NCBI GenBank assembly: GCA_016490735.1
Contig: JAEMWC010000216.1
Coordinates: 600,001 to 664,000 of the forward strand
DNA from: Pachyseris speciosa
Lineage: Eukaryota; Cnidaria; Anthozoa; Scleractinia; Pachyseridae
DNA: 64,000 bases
Reading direction: 5' to 3'
In this document: positions 1 through 21,749 of the stretch, in pieces
Layout: each line of letters starts with the position of its first letter
Position numbering within the stretch: the stretch's first letter is position 1
Notes under the pieces: generated by a model
The model's database searches: none
What the model was told of the DNA's origin: nothing
What the model saw: only the letters and a program-made list of their open reading frames with translations
Made by a program: the position numbers and the translations under genes

Positions 1-956
1 CACTAGTGAAAACTTTCGTCTGCGGGTTGTGATTGGTCATACGGTATTTTTCACTAGTGAGAAAAATCGTACAACCAATCAGATTGCGTGTACTCTGGAA
101 CGCATCATTTTTATTTGACATATTCATTTTGCAGTAAATCTCAGTACATATATAATAATATTAATTATTGGGCAACTCCGCCGCCATCGTCGTGCGCGCC
201 CACGAGCAATACCGCTAGCCATTTTTACCATGAGAAAAGCATTTGACGGGTTTCTATAGGTATGGTATAGGTATGGTGCCGCCGGAGCTCCGCTACAAAA
301 TGAAGATGGCGGGACTTCCATTTCGCCGTGGTATCCAAGCCTCCCAGAATGCAATCCGGCGCCAAAGAGAAAAACAAGGCTTTCAAAAGTGGCTCGAATC
401 AAATGGCTGATGCTCGACTCGTTGCAGGAGTGGGAGGCAAAATTAGAGATAAATGCTTAGTCATAAGATCAAGGTTTGCTCTCATTAGGGTATTTTGTTT
501 TCCAAAGGAGATTTTGAATTAAAACATTGAAAGCAAAGATGTGTGTTTTTTAGCTTTGCTCCAGAGCGCATAAAACGGGCACTTTTGGTTTTGCTTGAAA
601 ACAAATAATGATATGGAACTAGAAACGAAGGTTATTCACAGTGTATTGGCTCTTAAAGCCTAAAACAGTCACTGGTTGACACTATAAACAGACCATAATC
701 ATCAGGTCTAAATTTGAGAGCGTGGGCAATCTTGAAAGCGGTAGGCCTGTCTAATGGCCGATATGTCGGCCATCAGGCTACAAAGGGTTGATGAGTGTCT
801 TTATATGCGATAAAGACACAGCTAAAAATTTTAATCCTGATTTTCTAGGCCAAAATAACCCAAAATCTAAACTTAGTTTAAGAATGGATAGCTGTACAGT
901 AAAGCTTTCAGTAAGCCGTTCATTAAATTTGCAATTCGTGTTTTATCAAGTCCTAA
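1..956. other. no gene recognised
   Basis: No reading frame here resembles a protein family. The first 60 bases contain the word actagtga twice (near positions 2 and 51), each beside an attggt or ccaatca word, which suggests the edge of a repeat cut by the window border. The rest is AT-rich without splice-bounded exons that I can defend. Confidence 0.4.
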
Positions 957-1153
957 GGCTATGTCTACACTATGCCGGATAGCTCTTCTGCCGGCACGAA
1001 AACCATATCGGATAGAGCTTTTGTTCACATTCAGAACGGTGATTTCGGCACGGTTTTTGCGTCGGAGCGATGCTGGGCCACTGCGGTCTTGAAAGTGAAT
1101 CGTTACATATCGGATAGGTTTTCGTGACACTTTCTGGGGTAGTGTGAACGTAG
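957..1153. mobile_element. possible degenerate TIR MITE
   Basis: The left end (ctatgtctacactatgccgg) is a degenerate inverted match to the right end (ggggtagtgtgaacgtag). The interior holds scattered cggatag and cggcacg words in both orientations. Together these suggest a short non-autonomous inverted-repeat element. No clean target duplication is visible, so the boundaries are approximate. Confidence 0.35.
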
Positions 1154-1903
1154 AATCGAACCGAAACCGAAATCAGCAACGAGGAGCGAGGATTTTATTC
1201 TAGTGGAAAGATGGCGGCAGTTTTTGGCCACTTCTGTTCACAATAGGCCGGAGTATTTTTCACATGAGACTCGATTACCACGTCTTAAAAAAACTCTATA
1301 TGTAAGTAAAGAATGGAGTTAATTGACGATTGAATTGACAATGTTCACTTACATTTGAGCAGGGCTGTGAAAAAACATGTACATTGAAGAAACTTGTAGT
1401 TACTTTGAATCTTTCTTAAGACTGCAAAACAGTCTGTTTTTATTTTCGTTTTCTGAAGCCAAGAATTCTCGCGCGTTTTGCGAGAGTATGAGGCGAGAGA
1501 GAAAAAAAAAACGACTGTCAGTTTTCCTTGTATTGAATCCGTTCGGAACAGGGGGTTAAAAACTGTTGTTGAGCTGTCAAAAATCTATTGACAAATCCAA
1601 CCTTTTTGCGAACTTGATACGTGCAATTGACTTATATTCATCACTGAATCTTTTAAAACGTGCAACAAAGAAATCAATTTAATGACTAAAAGGTTGGCTA
1701 AGAACATGCTCAAATCAGCAGCCTAACATGTGTAAAAAGTATGAAACTTAGGGACAATGTAAAGTTCCCGTTTAGTACTTGTTCGACGGCAACGTAGACA
1801 ACCTGAACATTCCCATCCCGAATAGCTGTTAGCGTCTCGTAGTCAAAACGAACTTCGCAAGCAGAGAGGTTAAATTCGTTGGACGCTATCTTCTCTTCCA
1901 TGA

Positions 1904-2050
1904 TACGTATGGAAAAGCCAGAATACCAGAATGCCGGAATGTGGAATGCCAGAATGCTGGAATGCAGGCAATTAGGAATGCTGGAATGCCGGAATGCTAG
2001 AAAACCAAAATGCGCGAAAGTCGGAAAGCCAGAAAGGAAAAATTAACTCT
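1904..2050. repeat. degenerate short tandem repeat based on ggaatgcc
   Basis: A run of about ten imperfect copies of an 8-10 base word (variants of ggaatgcc and ggaatgct). An inverted counterpart rich in ttccgg and ttccgac words lies at about 4,266-4,400, so the two simple repeats bracket the foldback and pogo-like elements between them. Confidence 0.6.
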
Positions 2051-2128
2051 GAGCAAAATATAATAGAAAACATTTTTTTTTTTGAAACTTATTTTATAAA
2101 GGTCGCACACCCAGCACTCTTCACTTGC

Positions 2129-2234
2129 CACAAGTCGACCTCTTGAGTCTCACGGCAGAAAAGTCGAGAGGAACGAGCCTTTTAGGCCGCAAAACGGCTG
2201 AGCGAGCGACGAAGGTACAAGAGGTCGACTTGTG
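2129..2234. repeat. 17-bp perfect inverted repeat
   Basis: caagaggtcgacttgtg at 2,218-2,234 is the exact reverse complement of 2,129-2,145, with a 72-bp spacer. It lies just left of a larger foldback repeat and may be part of the same composite element. Confidence 0.7.
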
Positions 2235-2540
2235 TCGCTTGAAGGGTTTTCATTTGCGTTTCACGCCAAAAATGGCGAGTGGAATGACTCATATTTGGAA
2301 GAAGAGCATCAATTACTGCTTTCGCAATCGACCCCATGTTGGAACTTCAACCCGCAAGTCACGTTTCGTTGCTTATAATTACTTTTGATTGACCACTTTA
2401 TCCCCGAGAGTCCCAAAGATCTACTCTTATTGGTCTAAGCGCAGCGACCCCTTTTGGGTCGCTAAAATTGGCGCCAATCAAGTATGAAAAGTTCTCCGTC
2501 CCGCGCCATATTAAATAGGACGAAGGACTTTTTCAAAAGT

Positions 2541-3335
2541 CTGGCAGCACTCCAGCTCCCGCGATTTTTATTACTCAATTTGTGTTTAAACGGCGGGGAA
2601 ACAATTTAATTTGATAATGAACGCATCTATTTTTGAACGTTTTCATGCAGTCTTCACGTGCAAGCTACAGATGATTGACAGATGTAAGCCATCCTTACTT
2701 TCAAGGTGAAGATGGTAGAACCAATTCAAGAAGTCCTGATATAAAGAAAATAATGTTATAGATTGTTTCCTTTTGAGGTACAAAGTCTTTGCCTCGCTTT
2801 TCAAATCTCGTCATGGTGATACCCGGGAATGCCAGGAAAGAGGTCAGCATAATTGTTTTTTTTTTTTTTTTTTTTTTTTTCGTGAACTACATGTATTTGT
2901 TTTCACTTCTTGGAAGTCAATCGCTTCAGTTTTAGTACCGTTTCACGGTTTGAAAGGCAAGTTTAAACCAAATCGCGATTAATACCATACGACTACTATT
3001 GGCTAAATGTACCCCTGTGAACCAGTCGTGAACAAATACATGTAGTTCACGAAAAAAAAAATACAATTATGCTGATCTCTTTCTGGCATCTCTTGGGTCT
3101 CATCATGACGAGATCAGAAAGGCGAGGAAAAGCCGTTTTAAGACAAAACGTTGATTTCTTATCAGGACTTCTTGGTTAAGCCATCTTGGAAAAATATTCT
3201 CACGCCTGTCAACCATCTGTGGCTTGCACGTAAAGACCGCATGATAACGTTCAAAAAATGAGTCCATTATCAAATAAATCGTTTCGCCGCCGTGGATAAA
3301 AAAATGAGTAATAAAAATCTCGGGAGCTGGATTGC
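2541..3335. repeat. foldback (inverted-repeat) element
   Basis: The block at about 2,541-2,900 recurs in reverse complement at about 3,020-3,335. Shared landmarks include the tail around attactcaattt, the reversed word tttttcatgcagtc, and the sequence near acatgtatttg next to a poly-T run at about 2,857-2,880. The arms are diverged and carry indels. The motif cacacccagca near 2,106 recurs reversed near 3,342, so the element may extend to about 2,100-3,352. No coding potential was seen. Confidence 0.6.
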
Positions 3336-3364
3336 TGGGTGTGCAACCTTCATAAAACTAAATA

Positions 3365-4185
3365 CAGTGAAACCCCGATATAACGATCTTCAATATGACG
3401 ATATCCCCGATATAACGATTAACGTTTTTCAGCCCGCTCAATGTTCAAGTAAAATGTATAGAGCAAAACCCCGACTTAACGATGCACGCGCGGCCGCGCG
3501 CCGAAAAGGAATGGCAGACACTTCAAGCCAGATATGTAACCAGACGTTTTCTTTATGGACTTTCAAATAACTGTCAGCAAAAAGGCAGTTTATGCTCGCA
3601 TTACGCTGAATCCCAGTTGTAATCTCTGAACGCGTTTTCATCCTCTTTGTCCTTTAACAGTGCTATTAAATTGTTCACTTGAGACGGCTTCTTTTAATAT
3701 GCTGCCAAGTATAAGTTGCTGGGATTTCCATACCCGGATATAACGATAACTGTGCTTGTTTTTCTCCAAGATCGTTTTATCACGGGAATTCGTTATGACG
3801 ATATTCCGATATAACATTGTGCTGATTTTATCCGTCCCTTGGTACATCGTTTTATACCATGCCATAGGAAATACAGCCAATCAGAATGCAGGAAAGCCGT
3901 TGTATATTCGTCAGTATTCCAACGAACCTTCCCATCGTGCTTTGAGATTCCCCCTCATGCTGGCCTTGCTGGCCACTGTATTTTCCATGGCATGATATAA
4001 AATAGTTATGCAACCCTTTCTCGTGGTATACCGTGGAATATCCCACTCGTCACTTGTATTTTCTTTGCATACACACTCGCCTAAAGGCTCGTGTGTATAC
4101 CAAGAAAATACAAGTGACTCGTGGTATATTCCACGTTATACCACTCGAAAGCGTTGCATAACTAGTATATATCGGGGTTCCACTG
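3365..4185. mobile_element. pogo/Tigger-like non-autonomous element
   Basis: The left end reads cagtgaaaccccgatataac directly after TA. The right end is its inverted counterpart, atatcggggttccactg, directly before TA. The CAGTG terminus, the CCCCGATATAACGA subterminal motif and the TA target duplication are typical of pogo/Tigger elements. The interior repeats variants of the ccccgatataacgat word several times. No transposase frame is present, so this is a MITE-like derivative. It contains a second palindromic element near its right end. Confidence 0.75.
4003..4161. mobile_element. small palindromic element nested in the pogo-like element
   Basis: About 70 bases on each side pair almost completely. 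The outer words are ttatgcaac and its reverse, then ctcgtggtata, then gtcacttgtattttctt against its reverse complement, closing on cgcctaaaggc. It is a near-perfect hairpin inside the pogo-like element and so inserted later. Confidence 0.6.
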
Positions 4186-4265
4186 TACAAAAGACATACT
4201 GTTTTCCTTTTTTTTTTTTTTAATTCTATTTTGCTCAAACTATATAATTTTTGCTTCTCTGATTG

Positions 4266-4400
4266 GCACTATCCGGTTTTCCGGCACTCCGGTATTCCAA
4301 CTTTCCAGTATTCCGAATTCAGGCTCTCCACCTTTCCGGCTTTCTGGTTTTCAGGCTTTCTGGCTATCCGGATTCCGGCTTTCCGATTTTCCGGATTCCT
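4266..4400. repeat. degenerate short tandem repeat based on ttccgg
   Basis: Imperfect repeats of words such as ttccggct and tttccgga. In reverse complement they resemble the ggaatgcc array at 1,904-2,050. Confidence 0.55.
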
Positions 4401-4439
4401 GCTTTTCCACACGCCCTTTTCAGCGAACATATGACAATG

Positions 4440-13880
<9,441 letters not shown>

Positions 13881-13889
13881 CTTCTTGAA

Positions 13890-15200
13890 GCCTCCTCGTT
13901 ATGCGCTTCAGTTCTATTTATGTCGGATCGGTACGAAAGCGGAAGACAAATTTAATAATTTATAGGATGTTTGTGGGCTTTGACAACATGAAAATAACCT
14001 CCCAACCTATCAGTTAATCATAGTGACGAACAGTGCCTAAGAGACATTTTTAGTTTCCTGAGCAAATTTATATGGTATCTGTACCAAAAGAGATCATCAA
14101 GAAAAGGTTAAAGTGGCGATCTTCCTCAAGTCTCTATGCTAAGTGCTTTAGTTCTGTTGACGTTTGAAGGGTCCGAAATCGGAAGACAAATTTAATATTT
14201 TATTGGGTATTTGGGAGCTTAGAGAGGCCCAAAATAACTGTTTTCCTGTATAATTTATTTTGTGAACCAGCTAATATTTAATAGCACATAATAAGCGAAA
14301 ACGAAGTGACGAACAACTTAGTTGGATATTTTATTTTTTTCTTCTACGCTGAAATGGTAAAAAAGGAGAGGAACGAATAGTGATGTTACAGAGACTTTAT
14401 TTTATATCCCTCATCATAAATTTAGTTAACACCCTAACAGTGTTGACTGTATGCAAATAAATATGAATATATGCTGGTTTAGAGTTGTTTTGTTTGATCA
14501 GCCACTCAGGTAATTTTGTTTTTTGTTTACAGTGCATCAGTGCGAATATTCGAACCCTACGTTGCTTTGAAAAAGGCAGCGAAACTTGCTGTTCTTAATT
14601 TTAAAAACATGATGCTGTCGGCAATAAGAAGTTTGTATAAGAATTCAGACTGGTTGATCAACAACAGCTGCTGAATTTGCTGTGAAAAAATGGAACATGA
14701 AACTGTGTGACAATTAATACTCCTTACGGTAATTTTATGCACCTGTCGCATAATTAACTTTGTAATAAAAAAGATAGCCGGCTTACTAAAGACGAGTATA
14801 ACCATTCAAAGCATTCATTTAAATTTATTTTCACAATTCATACAAACTTTCGGCAAAACGTCCCTGAAAAGCTTAAACGCTAAAGAATTTACCCCCTCCC
14901 CACCCCCTCAAACGTTATATCGGCCAAACGCTAACTGAGATATGATACCCATTATGAAATGACACCCTTTGTTCGGCGCTGCTAGAGATGGTGAACTCGA
15001 AAATTATACACATCATCTTTTACAAGGAAAGCTGCTGATTTTTTTTAAGAAATAAGTTTTTTGAGATACTAGATGTGTTTTATCTGGTCGCCTTAATCAG
15101 AGCTATTTGATTGGAAAAACCTAGCTGTACTTAAACCACTCGAATTGACAAAAGCAATTACACTGAAAATTTTAATCTAATTGTAAAAGTAAGTGTTTAA
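13890..15200. other. 5' flank of the PAN-EGF gene, no gene recognised
   Basis: Two similar segments (about 13,877-13,985 and 14,126-14,230) both read like cttcctcaagtctc..tatgc..gaagacaaatttaatattttat and are diverged direct repeats, one covering the start region of exon 1. A promoter is expected here, but I see no convincing TATA box. Confidence 0.4.
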
Positions 15201-15209
15201 TTGTCCTTT

Positions 15210-16860
15210 CTCGAAGCCTTACAATACTCACTTCTAAAAAACGTCTTCGTAGTACAGTACCTGTAAAAAGAATGATATCCTAACGTTGTCCTCAGTAAAT
15301 AAATTATAATGGACAGACATAAAGGGATGAAAAATTATGCGACAAAATGAGATGATATCACACAATTTACCTCAAGCTTTCTATTGAAAACGATGAAGAA
15401 AATTAAAAATACTAAAAAGTATCCCCGCTGATTCTCTGATCCAGCTACTGAAAACAGTGCCACATATTAGTATATCGCATGGGGTGCTTTCAAAATTGAA
15501 AAAAAAAACATATTTACGATTAATAATACGGAGAAAGAACTATATGCGACAGGAAGTCTCTCACATATCTTAAGAAAAAGGACAGATTTTCTTCTTTTTT
15601 GACAAATAGAACTGGTTTGGTTATTCTCAGAAGTTATTTTTCCTAACGTTATCCTCAGTGAAAAAAAAAAAATAATAATGAACAGTCATATTTTTTCAAA
15701 GAGATAAAAAATAATTCAACTAAGTGAGTTGACATAAATGTTTTTCTACTGCCGTGGTAGCCAGATTGTCTTCCGGTAACTGCTGTTAGTAGACGACTCG
15801 TGCGCGTTTTAACTCGGGAAATCTCTTGTGACTGTCCGACCTCCAATAGTCGAACTCGTCAACTCTGAAGTAGATATAACACCTTTGCAGTGTACCCCAC
15901 CTTATAATAAACCATAGAACAAATATACCTCATAAAAGAGACAGACCCGGATATTTGAAAAACAAACACCTTACCTCAAGGGGAGCAGTTGCTCTTGAAA
16001 ACGATGAGGAAAATTTTGAAAACAACTAAAAAGTACTCTCTAGGATCCTGGCGCTTTGAACAGTGTCGCATATTAGCAAGGGGTCCTTTCAAAAAAAAAA
16101 ATAAGAACAAAAATATATATTCGAGCAAATTAGTTATATGTATATCTGGTTTGTTCATTCTCAGAAGGTATTATTATTGTTTTGCAAAACAATTTATCAT
16201 ATCTAGTTGTTTAAGTATCTTTTTCGAAGCCTTAAAATACTCATTTTGTGAAAACGTCTTTAACCGAGTGAAAAGAACTATATCCTGACGTTATCCTCAG
16301 TAAACAAATTAATGAACAGACATATTTTTCAGAGATGAAACTTAAATAATTCGACTAAGTGAGTTGACATAAATCTATTTATATTGCCATGGCAGCCTGC
16401 TGTTAGGAAATGTCTCGGCGTCCGCCTTTCAACTCGGAAAATCTTTTGTCACAGTTACCTCCTATACTGAATAGTTTAACTCGTCAACTCTGAAGTAAAC
16501 ATCAGTAATTCATTTGGATTGTACCCCACCTTAACCAAAAAGCAAAACTACCTCACAAATGAAACAGACTCGGGTATTTTCAAGGCAAACAATTTACCTC
16601 AAGGGAAGCTTTGTATTGAAAACGATGAAAAAAATTAAAACTACTTAAAAGTACTCTCTGTGATCCTGCCGCCGAGAACAGTGCCAAACATTAACATGGG
16701 GTCCTCTGAAAATTGGAAAAACATAGTAACGACGAAAGAAAATTTTTTTGAACAATTCGGTTATGAGGAAGTCCCTCTCATATCATTTGTTTTTGTTATA
16801 ACACAAAGGACAGATTTTCTTCTTTTTTTCTGGACAATAGAACTGGTTCGTTCATTCTGA
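15210..16860. repeat. three tandem copies of an approximately 0.6-kb unit
   Basis: The landmark word ctcaag followed by ttgaaaacgatgaggaaaat-type sequence recurs at about 15,372, 15,973 and 16,599. A second landmark (aactcgtcaactctgaagta) recurs at about 15,854 and 16,474, and cgttatcctcagt recurs before each unit. Period about 600-625 bp. Copies are diverged by substitutions and indels and hold no shared reading frame. Confidence 0.75.
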
Positions 16861-16869
16861 GAAATTATT

Positions 16870-17317
16870 ATTATGCAAGGTGCATTTACGTTTAGAAGTG
16901 ACGAATCATGAATTATGAATATGTCGTCCGTTTAACACAGAAATTGCTTAGATACATCTCGCAGCTCCTACACAACGATCTAACGGCACCAAAATTAGGC
17001 CACTGCTATAAGACAATAAAACGGAGCGCTGCAAGTTGAAAATGAACGAAAAAATTTCACACAACATCTTTTGGTTTAATATTTCATGGCCAAACTGTTG
17101 AAATTGCTAGTGCTGAGGATTTGCTCGAGTTAGGAGTTTGGCTCAGACCGAAGCATATCGAGGCAGCTGTATTTGAATACACCAACCACCTTAAATAAAA
17201 ATATCGAGCTTCAGAGGGATCTGAAACCTTTTCAAAGAACGAAAACTCCCCAAAGAAAGAGTAGAAACGTACATAAAGAAACAAAAATTTCTCACCAATT
17301 CAGTTGCACACGATGTT
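16870..17317. other. no feature recognised
   Basis: AT-rich DNA between the triplicated repeat and the next TIR element. No exon, RNA gene or repeat that I can support. Confidence 0.35.
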
Positions 17318-17321
17318 TTAA

Positions 17322-18012
17322 GGCCCGGCCAAATGAGTGCAACATATTCCAACATTATTGAATCCAACATTGTTGGACAATGTTACACAGTGTTGAGCGA
17401 GGTGGCCAAACGAATGCAACATGTTGGATTCAACACTTGGTCTCAAGGGTTTGGGAGTAATTGGGACCAAAATTTACCAAGATTCCTTAGAAAACAAAGT
17501 CGAGCCATATCTTTGTTAGCTCAGAAAATGCTGCGAAACAGATAAGTGTACTTATAAGTCTTTCGACTTCCGACAATCTTCTCACTTTCGCTGGTGTTTC
17601 AGTTTCAGGTAGTCCTTTCCCCTTTCGCTTTCTTTTTGAAGAAAGATCGCTTGTGTTAGAGCTCTCTTCGTTGAGAGACTGGAAACTTTGCTCGTTCGTG
17701 ATACTGTATCTTGAACACTCGCGCGGCAACGCGCGAAGCGAGTATAACAGTGAACACAGGTACCGCAAAATCAGCTTAGTAGGCATGCGTTCAAAATTGT
17801 TGAAAACAGTGGCCAAACGAATGCAACATTGTTTTTCATACCTGAGAACAAAAGAACTGTTGGATGATGTTGAAGACGATTTTTGATGGATATCAAACTT
17901 CGTCCAACATCATGCAACATCGCGCAACATGGTGGCCAAACGAGTGCAACATGTTGGATTCAACAAAGTTGGACGATGTTACATCAACATGTTGGATCCG
18001 TTTGGCCGGGCC
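17322..18012. mobile_element. TIR element with TTAA flanks
   Basis: Ends ggcccggccaaatgagtgca and its inverted counterpart tttggccgggcc, each bordered by TTAA. Subterminal words (gcaacatgttggattcaaca) repeat inside both ends. TTAA targets are used by piggyBac and Kolobok elements. The minus frame 17,816-17,487 (109 codons) has a basic SKRKRKGKG segment like a nuclear localisation signal, but no transposase motif. Confidence 0.65.
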
Positions 18013-18064
18013 TTAACATTGGCATTTTGATATTCATACTGCAGAAAGGCTCCAAATATATTAA

Positions 18065-18069
18065 TAGAT

Positions 18070-18103
<34 letters not shown>

Positions 18104-18108
18104 ATGAT
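18065..18108. repeat. trinucleotide microsatellite (tgc)n(tga)n
   Basis: A short run of tgc followed by about eight tga/gat units. Confidence 0.85.
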
Positions 18109-18476
18109 TTGAATAGCATTCTTTCCACACCCTTACTCAGCAAGAGGGGAACACCTGGTTAGGACCAGAGCCTCTGAGACTCTCAATGTGAAATGGCCCT
18201 ATTCAAAACATAAACTCGGCAATTGGAGCGTGCTCGCTTCAGATCCTTATGGCGATGTAGTCTTTTTCTGAACAGCTTCCTCAGTGCACCTGTAGCATGA
18301 GTTTTTTTTTTTTTTTTTCATTCTGATAATGAGCGGTTTCGTTAGTGTAAAAGTTTCAGATTCAAAATTTATCTGCAGATAAGCTCGTGCTGGAGACTGT
18401 TCGCTTAGTTTTTAAATCTGATTTTATTCTATGATCAGGCCAGAAAATTAAGAGACGTTCTCCCTAATCCAGTAGG

Positions 18477-18747
18477 GAGCTTAAGCAACAAGGACGGGAA
18501 CGGCAACGAGAACGTCGCAAAACAATAGGTTTAATGAGCAAAAACAATCATTCTGCACGTGCGTTTTACATTTCATTTTGGTACATTTCTTTGCCGTCGT
18601 CTACAAAACAACAACGTGAAATGACCAAATTTTTCTCGAGAAAGTAAGCCCATGACAGCAAAATTTCTTTTAGTTTTCTTAGTTTGTACGCCGTTGCATT
18701 TTGAAATGACGTTTTCGTTGCCGTTGCCGTCGTCGATTCTTAAGCTC
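18477..18747. mobile_element. short TIR MITE (gagcttaag ends)
   Basis: The left end gagcttaag, then gacgggaacggcaacgagaa, is mirrored at the right end by cgttttcgttgccgttgccg, then attcttaagctc. Terminal inverted repeats are about 38 bp with a few mismatches. Length 271 bp, no coding sequence. Confidence 0.65.
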
Positions 18748-18749
18748 GC

Positions 18750-20150
18750 TACTAGTACCGCTCTAAACTATCACACCATTTACCACTACTTTGCCTCGGT
18801 GGCAAAACCTCGTCTAACCAATTGGAAAACCTCGGTTTCGCCTCGGTTTTTGGGGGTTGACCTATGCCGCGGTAAAATCGCGGTAATGAACAGGACGCGG
18901 CACAACTGAATACGCTGTTGTATGCTTTGTTTTACGGTCTTTTCTTAGCGACAAAGAGCAAACTTTAACATCGAGGTGTCGAAAATTTTACACGGGTCAT
19001 AATTATTCATGATCATTATTTGAAGAAATTTGAGTGGGCACTTGGACGAACACTTACGTAGTTGAACTAAGGAACGGACCATGATTTTTCTGGAGGGGGT
19101 ACGTTATGAAAACTATTGGAAAAAAGTTGTTTGCAAGGCCTAAAAAGACAAAATAAATTGCTTGCAAACATGACCTGTATAAAAAATAGTTTGCACAGAG
19201 GTCAGAGAAACTTGTAACCTATCAATGAAAAACAAATTCAAAACTGAGATTTAGACTAAAAGTATGTAGTTGTTTGTAGACAGGATACAGGGCTCCATTA
19301 AAATCAACATTTTATTTGACCAAATTGGAACACCAAATATTGCATGAAATAAATAACTGAAATACGCGAAAGTAATACATTGGATATTCAATTGACCATG
19401 CAGAGAAATAAACCCAAGCAGGGCATTTCAAAGAGGTCATGTTGGCAATCAAAGCGAATAATAAATCAGTAAATGGCTGATCCGTTTTTAAAAACAGTGA
19501 CTTATTGCAGCAGTTAAATATGAGTGTTTTATAAAGAAACAACAAGCTATTACTAGGAGCTTACATGTCTAACATAAATTCGGTATAGCTTTTCTGAAAT
19601 TTTATTCGAAAAATAGTTTAAAATATTGCCATAAAGCATCTTCTCTCGTTCAGCTTGAAAGAATAGCGAAAATTACCGCTATTCCTTTCAAATTACAGAA
19701 TTTAAGAATTTGATATTAAGCCTAATGTCATTTTTAAGTCTGCTGTACCTGACCATCTTATTGAGTAAGGAGAGTGATTTTAATTTTTAAATTTTATTTA
19801 TTCAAGTATTTATTTTGTTACATGGAAATTTTAATTTTATTTTTATTTGAAACTGATGTGAAGGAGGGATACTGCTTTATCAGTTAATAAAGTAGATGTA
19901 GAAGATGTCATAAAAAAAATTGCCATGGACTCTTTATTGCCGGTTTTGTACAGTTGCTTCTTTGTCCGATACACCAAAGGGGCAACTACAACCAAACCAT
20001 GTGGCTTTTGATTGAATAACAGTTACTGTATAACCTGGGAAGCAGGCCTTAGTCTTCAACAGAATGGTAATGTGTACAGTATTTCATCAGTACCGGTATA
20101 TGATATATTGGATGGAATAAATGTAAACGGTTTAAACAAATATTCTTGTT
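18750..20150. other. no gene recognised
   Basis: AT-rich sequence with scattered short frames, none resembling a protein or bounded by convincing splice sites. Confidence 0.35.
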
Positions 20151-20158
20151 TGCTGCAG

Positions 20159-20238
20159 TTGACTTCATTGGAGGCTTTGACTACAACTCGGCTCACCATC
20201 CACCAACAAAGTCTTCTCGCATGCAGATGCAGCCCATG
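20159..20238 (+). CDS. candidate internal exon, unknown protein
   Basis: A pyrimidine-rich tract ending in ctgcag precedes 20,159 and a strong donor GTGAGT follows 20,238. The open frame reads DFIGGFDYNSAHHPPTKSSR, then MQMQP, without stops. The composition looks protein-like, and the GC content is higher than in the flanks. I do not recognise the family and find no neighbouring exons, so it may be one exon of a gene with long introns, or chance. Confidence 0.35.
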
Positions 20239-20299
20239 TGAGTACCTGCTTAAATTATTTTATAAAACATTCTCTTGTTGAATATACAGTCTATAGACT

Positions 20300-20520
20300 G
20301 CGAGTAGTCTCTAATTTCGGTGATAGTTTGTGGGGTGGGCGAAAGACACCCGATTTTTGGTGCTCCCCTCGTGTCGTGTCTCCTCGCAACTTCGGACGCA
20401 TGGGTGTCTTTCGCCCGCCCCACAATCCATCGCCGAAATTAGAGACTACTCGTAGTCTAACCTGTATTTAGCGGCACCGTATCAAGCAGTCAGTTGTCAA
20501 AGTTCCAAATTTTCCATCCC
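20300..20520. repeat. dispersed repeat, family also at 39,240-39,390
   Basis: The segment from gtgtctttcgcccgccccac through atccatcgccgaaatt and gagactact to cagtcagttgtcaaag recurs at 39,280-39,381 with few differences. Here it also forms a hairpin with upstream aatttcggtgatag / tggggtgggcgaaagacacc in reverse orientation. Confidence 0.7.
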
Positions 20521-20821
20521 TTAATTCATGCTTAATTACTGTTATGTTGACCTCTATTACACTGTAAGCACTGGCGGTCACCCTTTACTAAGTCGCACTG
20601 AGCTGTTTCTACAGTCTTGACCATGTATTAAACGGCCACTTTCTAAAAGGAAATGACTCAAATATGAAACCAATAATGACTGTAGGAACTTGGCATTGCT
20701 GTTTTGTTGGTTGGTTTTTCCACTACAAGTGTGTTCTATTCTGTGCAACCTGTATTAAGCATTCACTAAGCCACACCCTGATGGCGACCGCTCAATACAG
20801 GTTTGACTGTATTTCATCAAA

Positions 20822-20923
<102 letters not shown>

Positions 20924-21165
20924 CGATAATTAGAAGATAAAAAGGAGTGAAAAAAAAATGCTGTTGTGGAGTGGGGGAGCAGGTGACAGAAATTGGGAGC
21001 AGGTGACAGAAATTCCTTCCTTTCTTGTATGTAACTCTGGTTCATGCATGGACTTCAATTAAAAATTACGTTTGCTTGTTGAAACCAGTGATGTCGCAAA
21101 TGGAACAAGAAGCAATATTGGTTCCCCATGGGCGGCCTCTGTTAGTTCGGGGGTCAACAGTTTAA

Positions 21166-21607
21166 AGTGCCCCTAACCCCAAAACATTTTATTTATTAAT
21201 TTTTTTTGCTTAAATAAATCTTTGCACCTGTTTGAAATGCATTGTGCTTTTTTGCGTCTTTTTAAACCAAATCTTGACTTTTAATAGGCTGTAAAAGTTA
21301 TGAAACCTAGCCATCAATTGTCCCACGACCGAGCTCGTAAGGGGCATGGGTCTATTCCTGAATTGACATCACAAACTGATTTACATGCATGTTTACAAAG
21401 ACTTAATGCAATGCAAATCAGTTTGTGACGTCAAACCAGGACTACACCCATGCACCTTACTAGCTCGGTCGTGAGACAGATGATGGCTAGATTTCGTAAC
21501 TTTTACAGCCTATAAAAAGTCAACATTTGATTTAAAAAGGGGCAATGCGTTTTGAACAGATACAAAGGTTTATTTTAGGGAGAAAACATTTTGGGGTTAT
21601 GGGCACT
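21166..21607. mobile_element. palindromic TTAA-flanked MITE, copy 1
   Basis: Ends agtgcccctaaccccaaaac and the inverted ttttggggttatgggcact, bordered by TTAA on both sides. The arms pair almost to the centre: aaatctttgcacctgtttga against its reverse, tctagccatca, and cagtttgtgacgtcaa. Related copies lie at 31,608-31,903 and 54,957-55,390. No coding sequence. Confidence 0.8.
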
Positions 21608-21749
21608 TTAATGTCAAATTTGAACTTGTATTATTATTATTTTTTGGATGATCTGGTTTAACCTAAACTATATTATTTTAAAAAATCACGCGTTTAATGG
21701 GATTTTTTTCTTAGATCGTTTGAAAAAAAAGGGGGGGGGGAGGGTGGAG

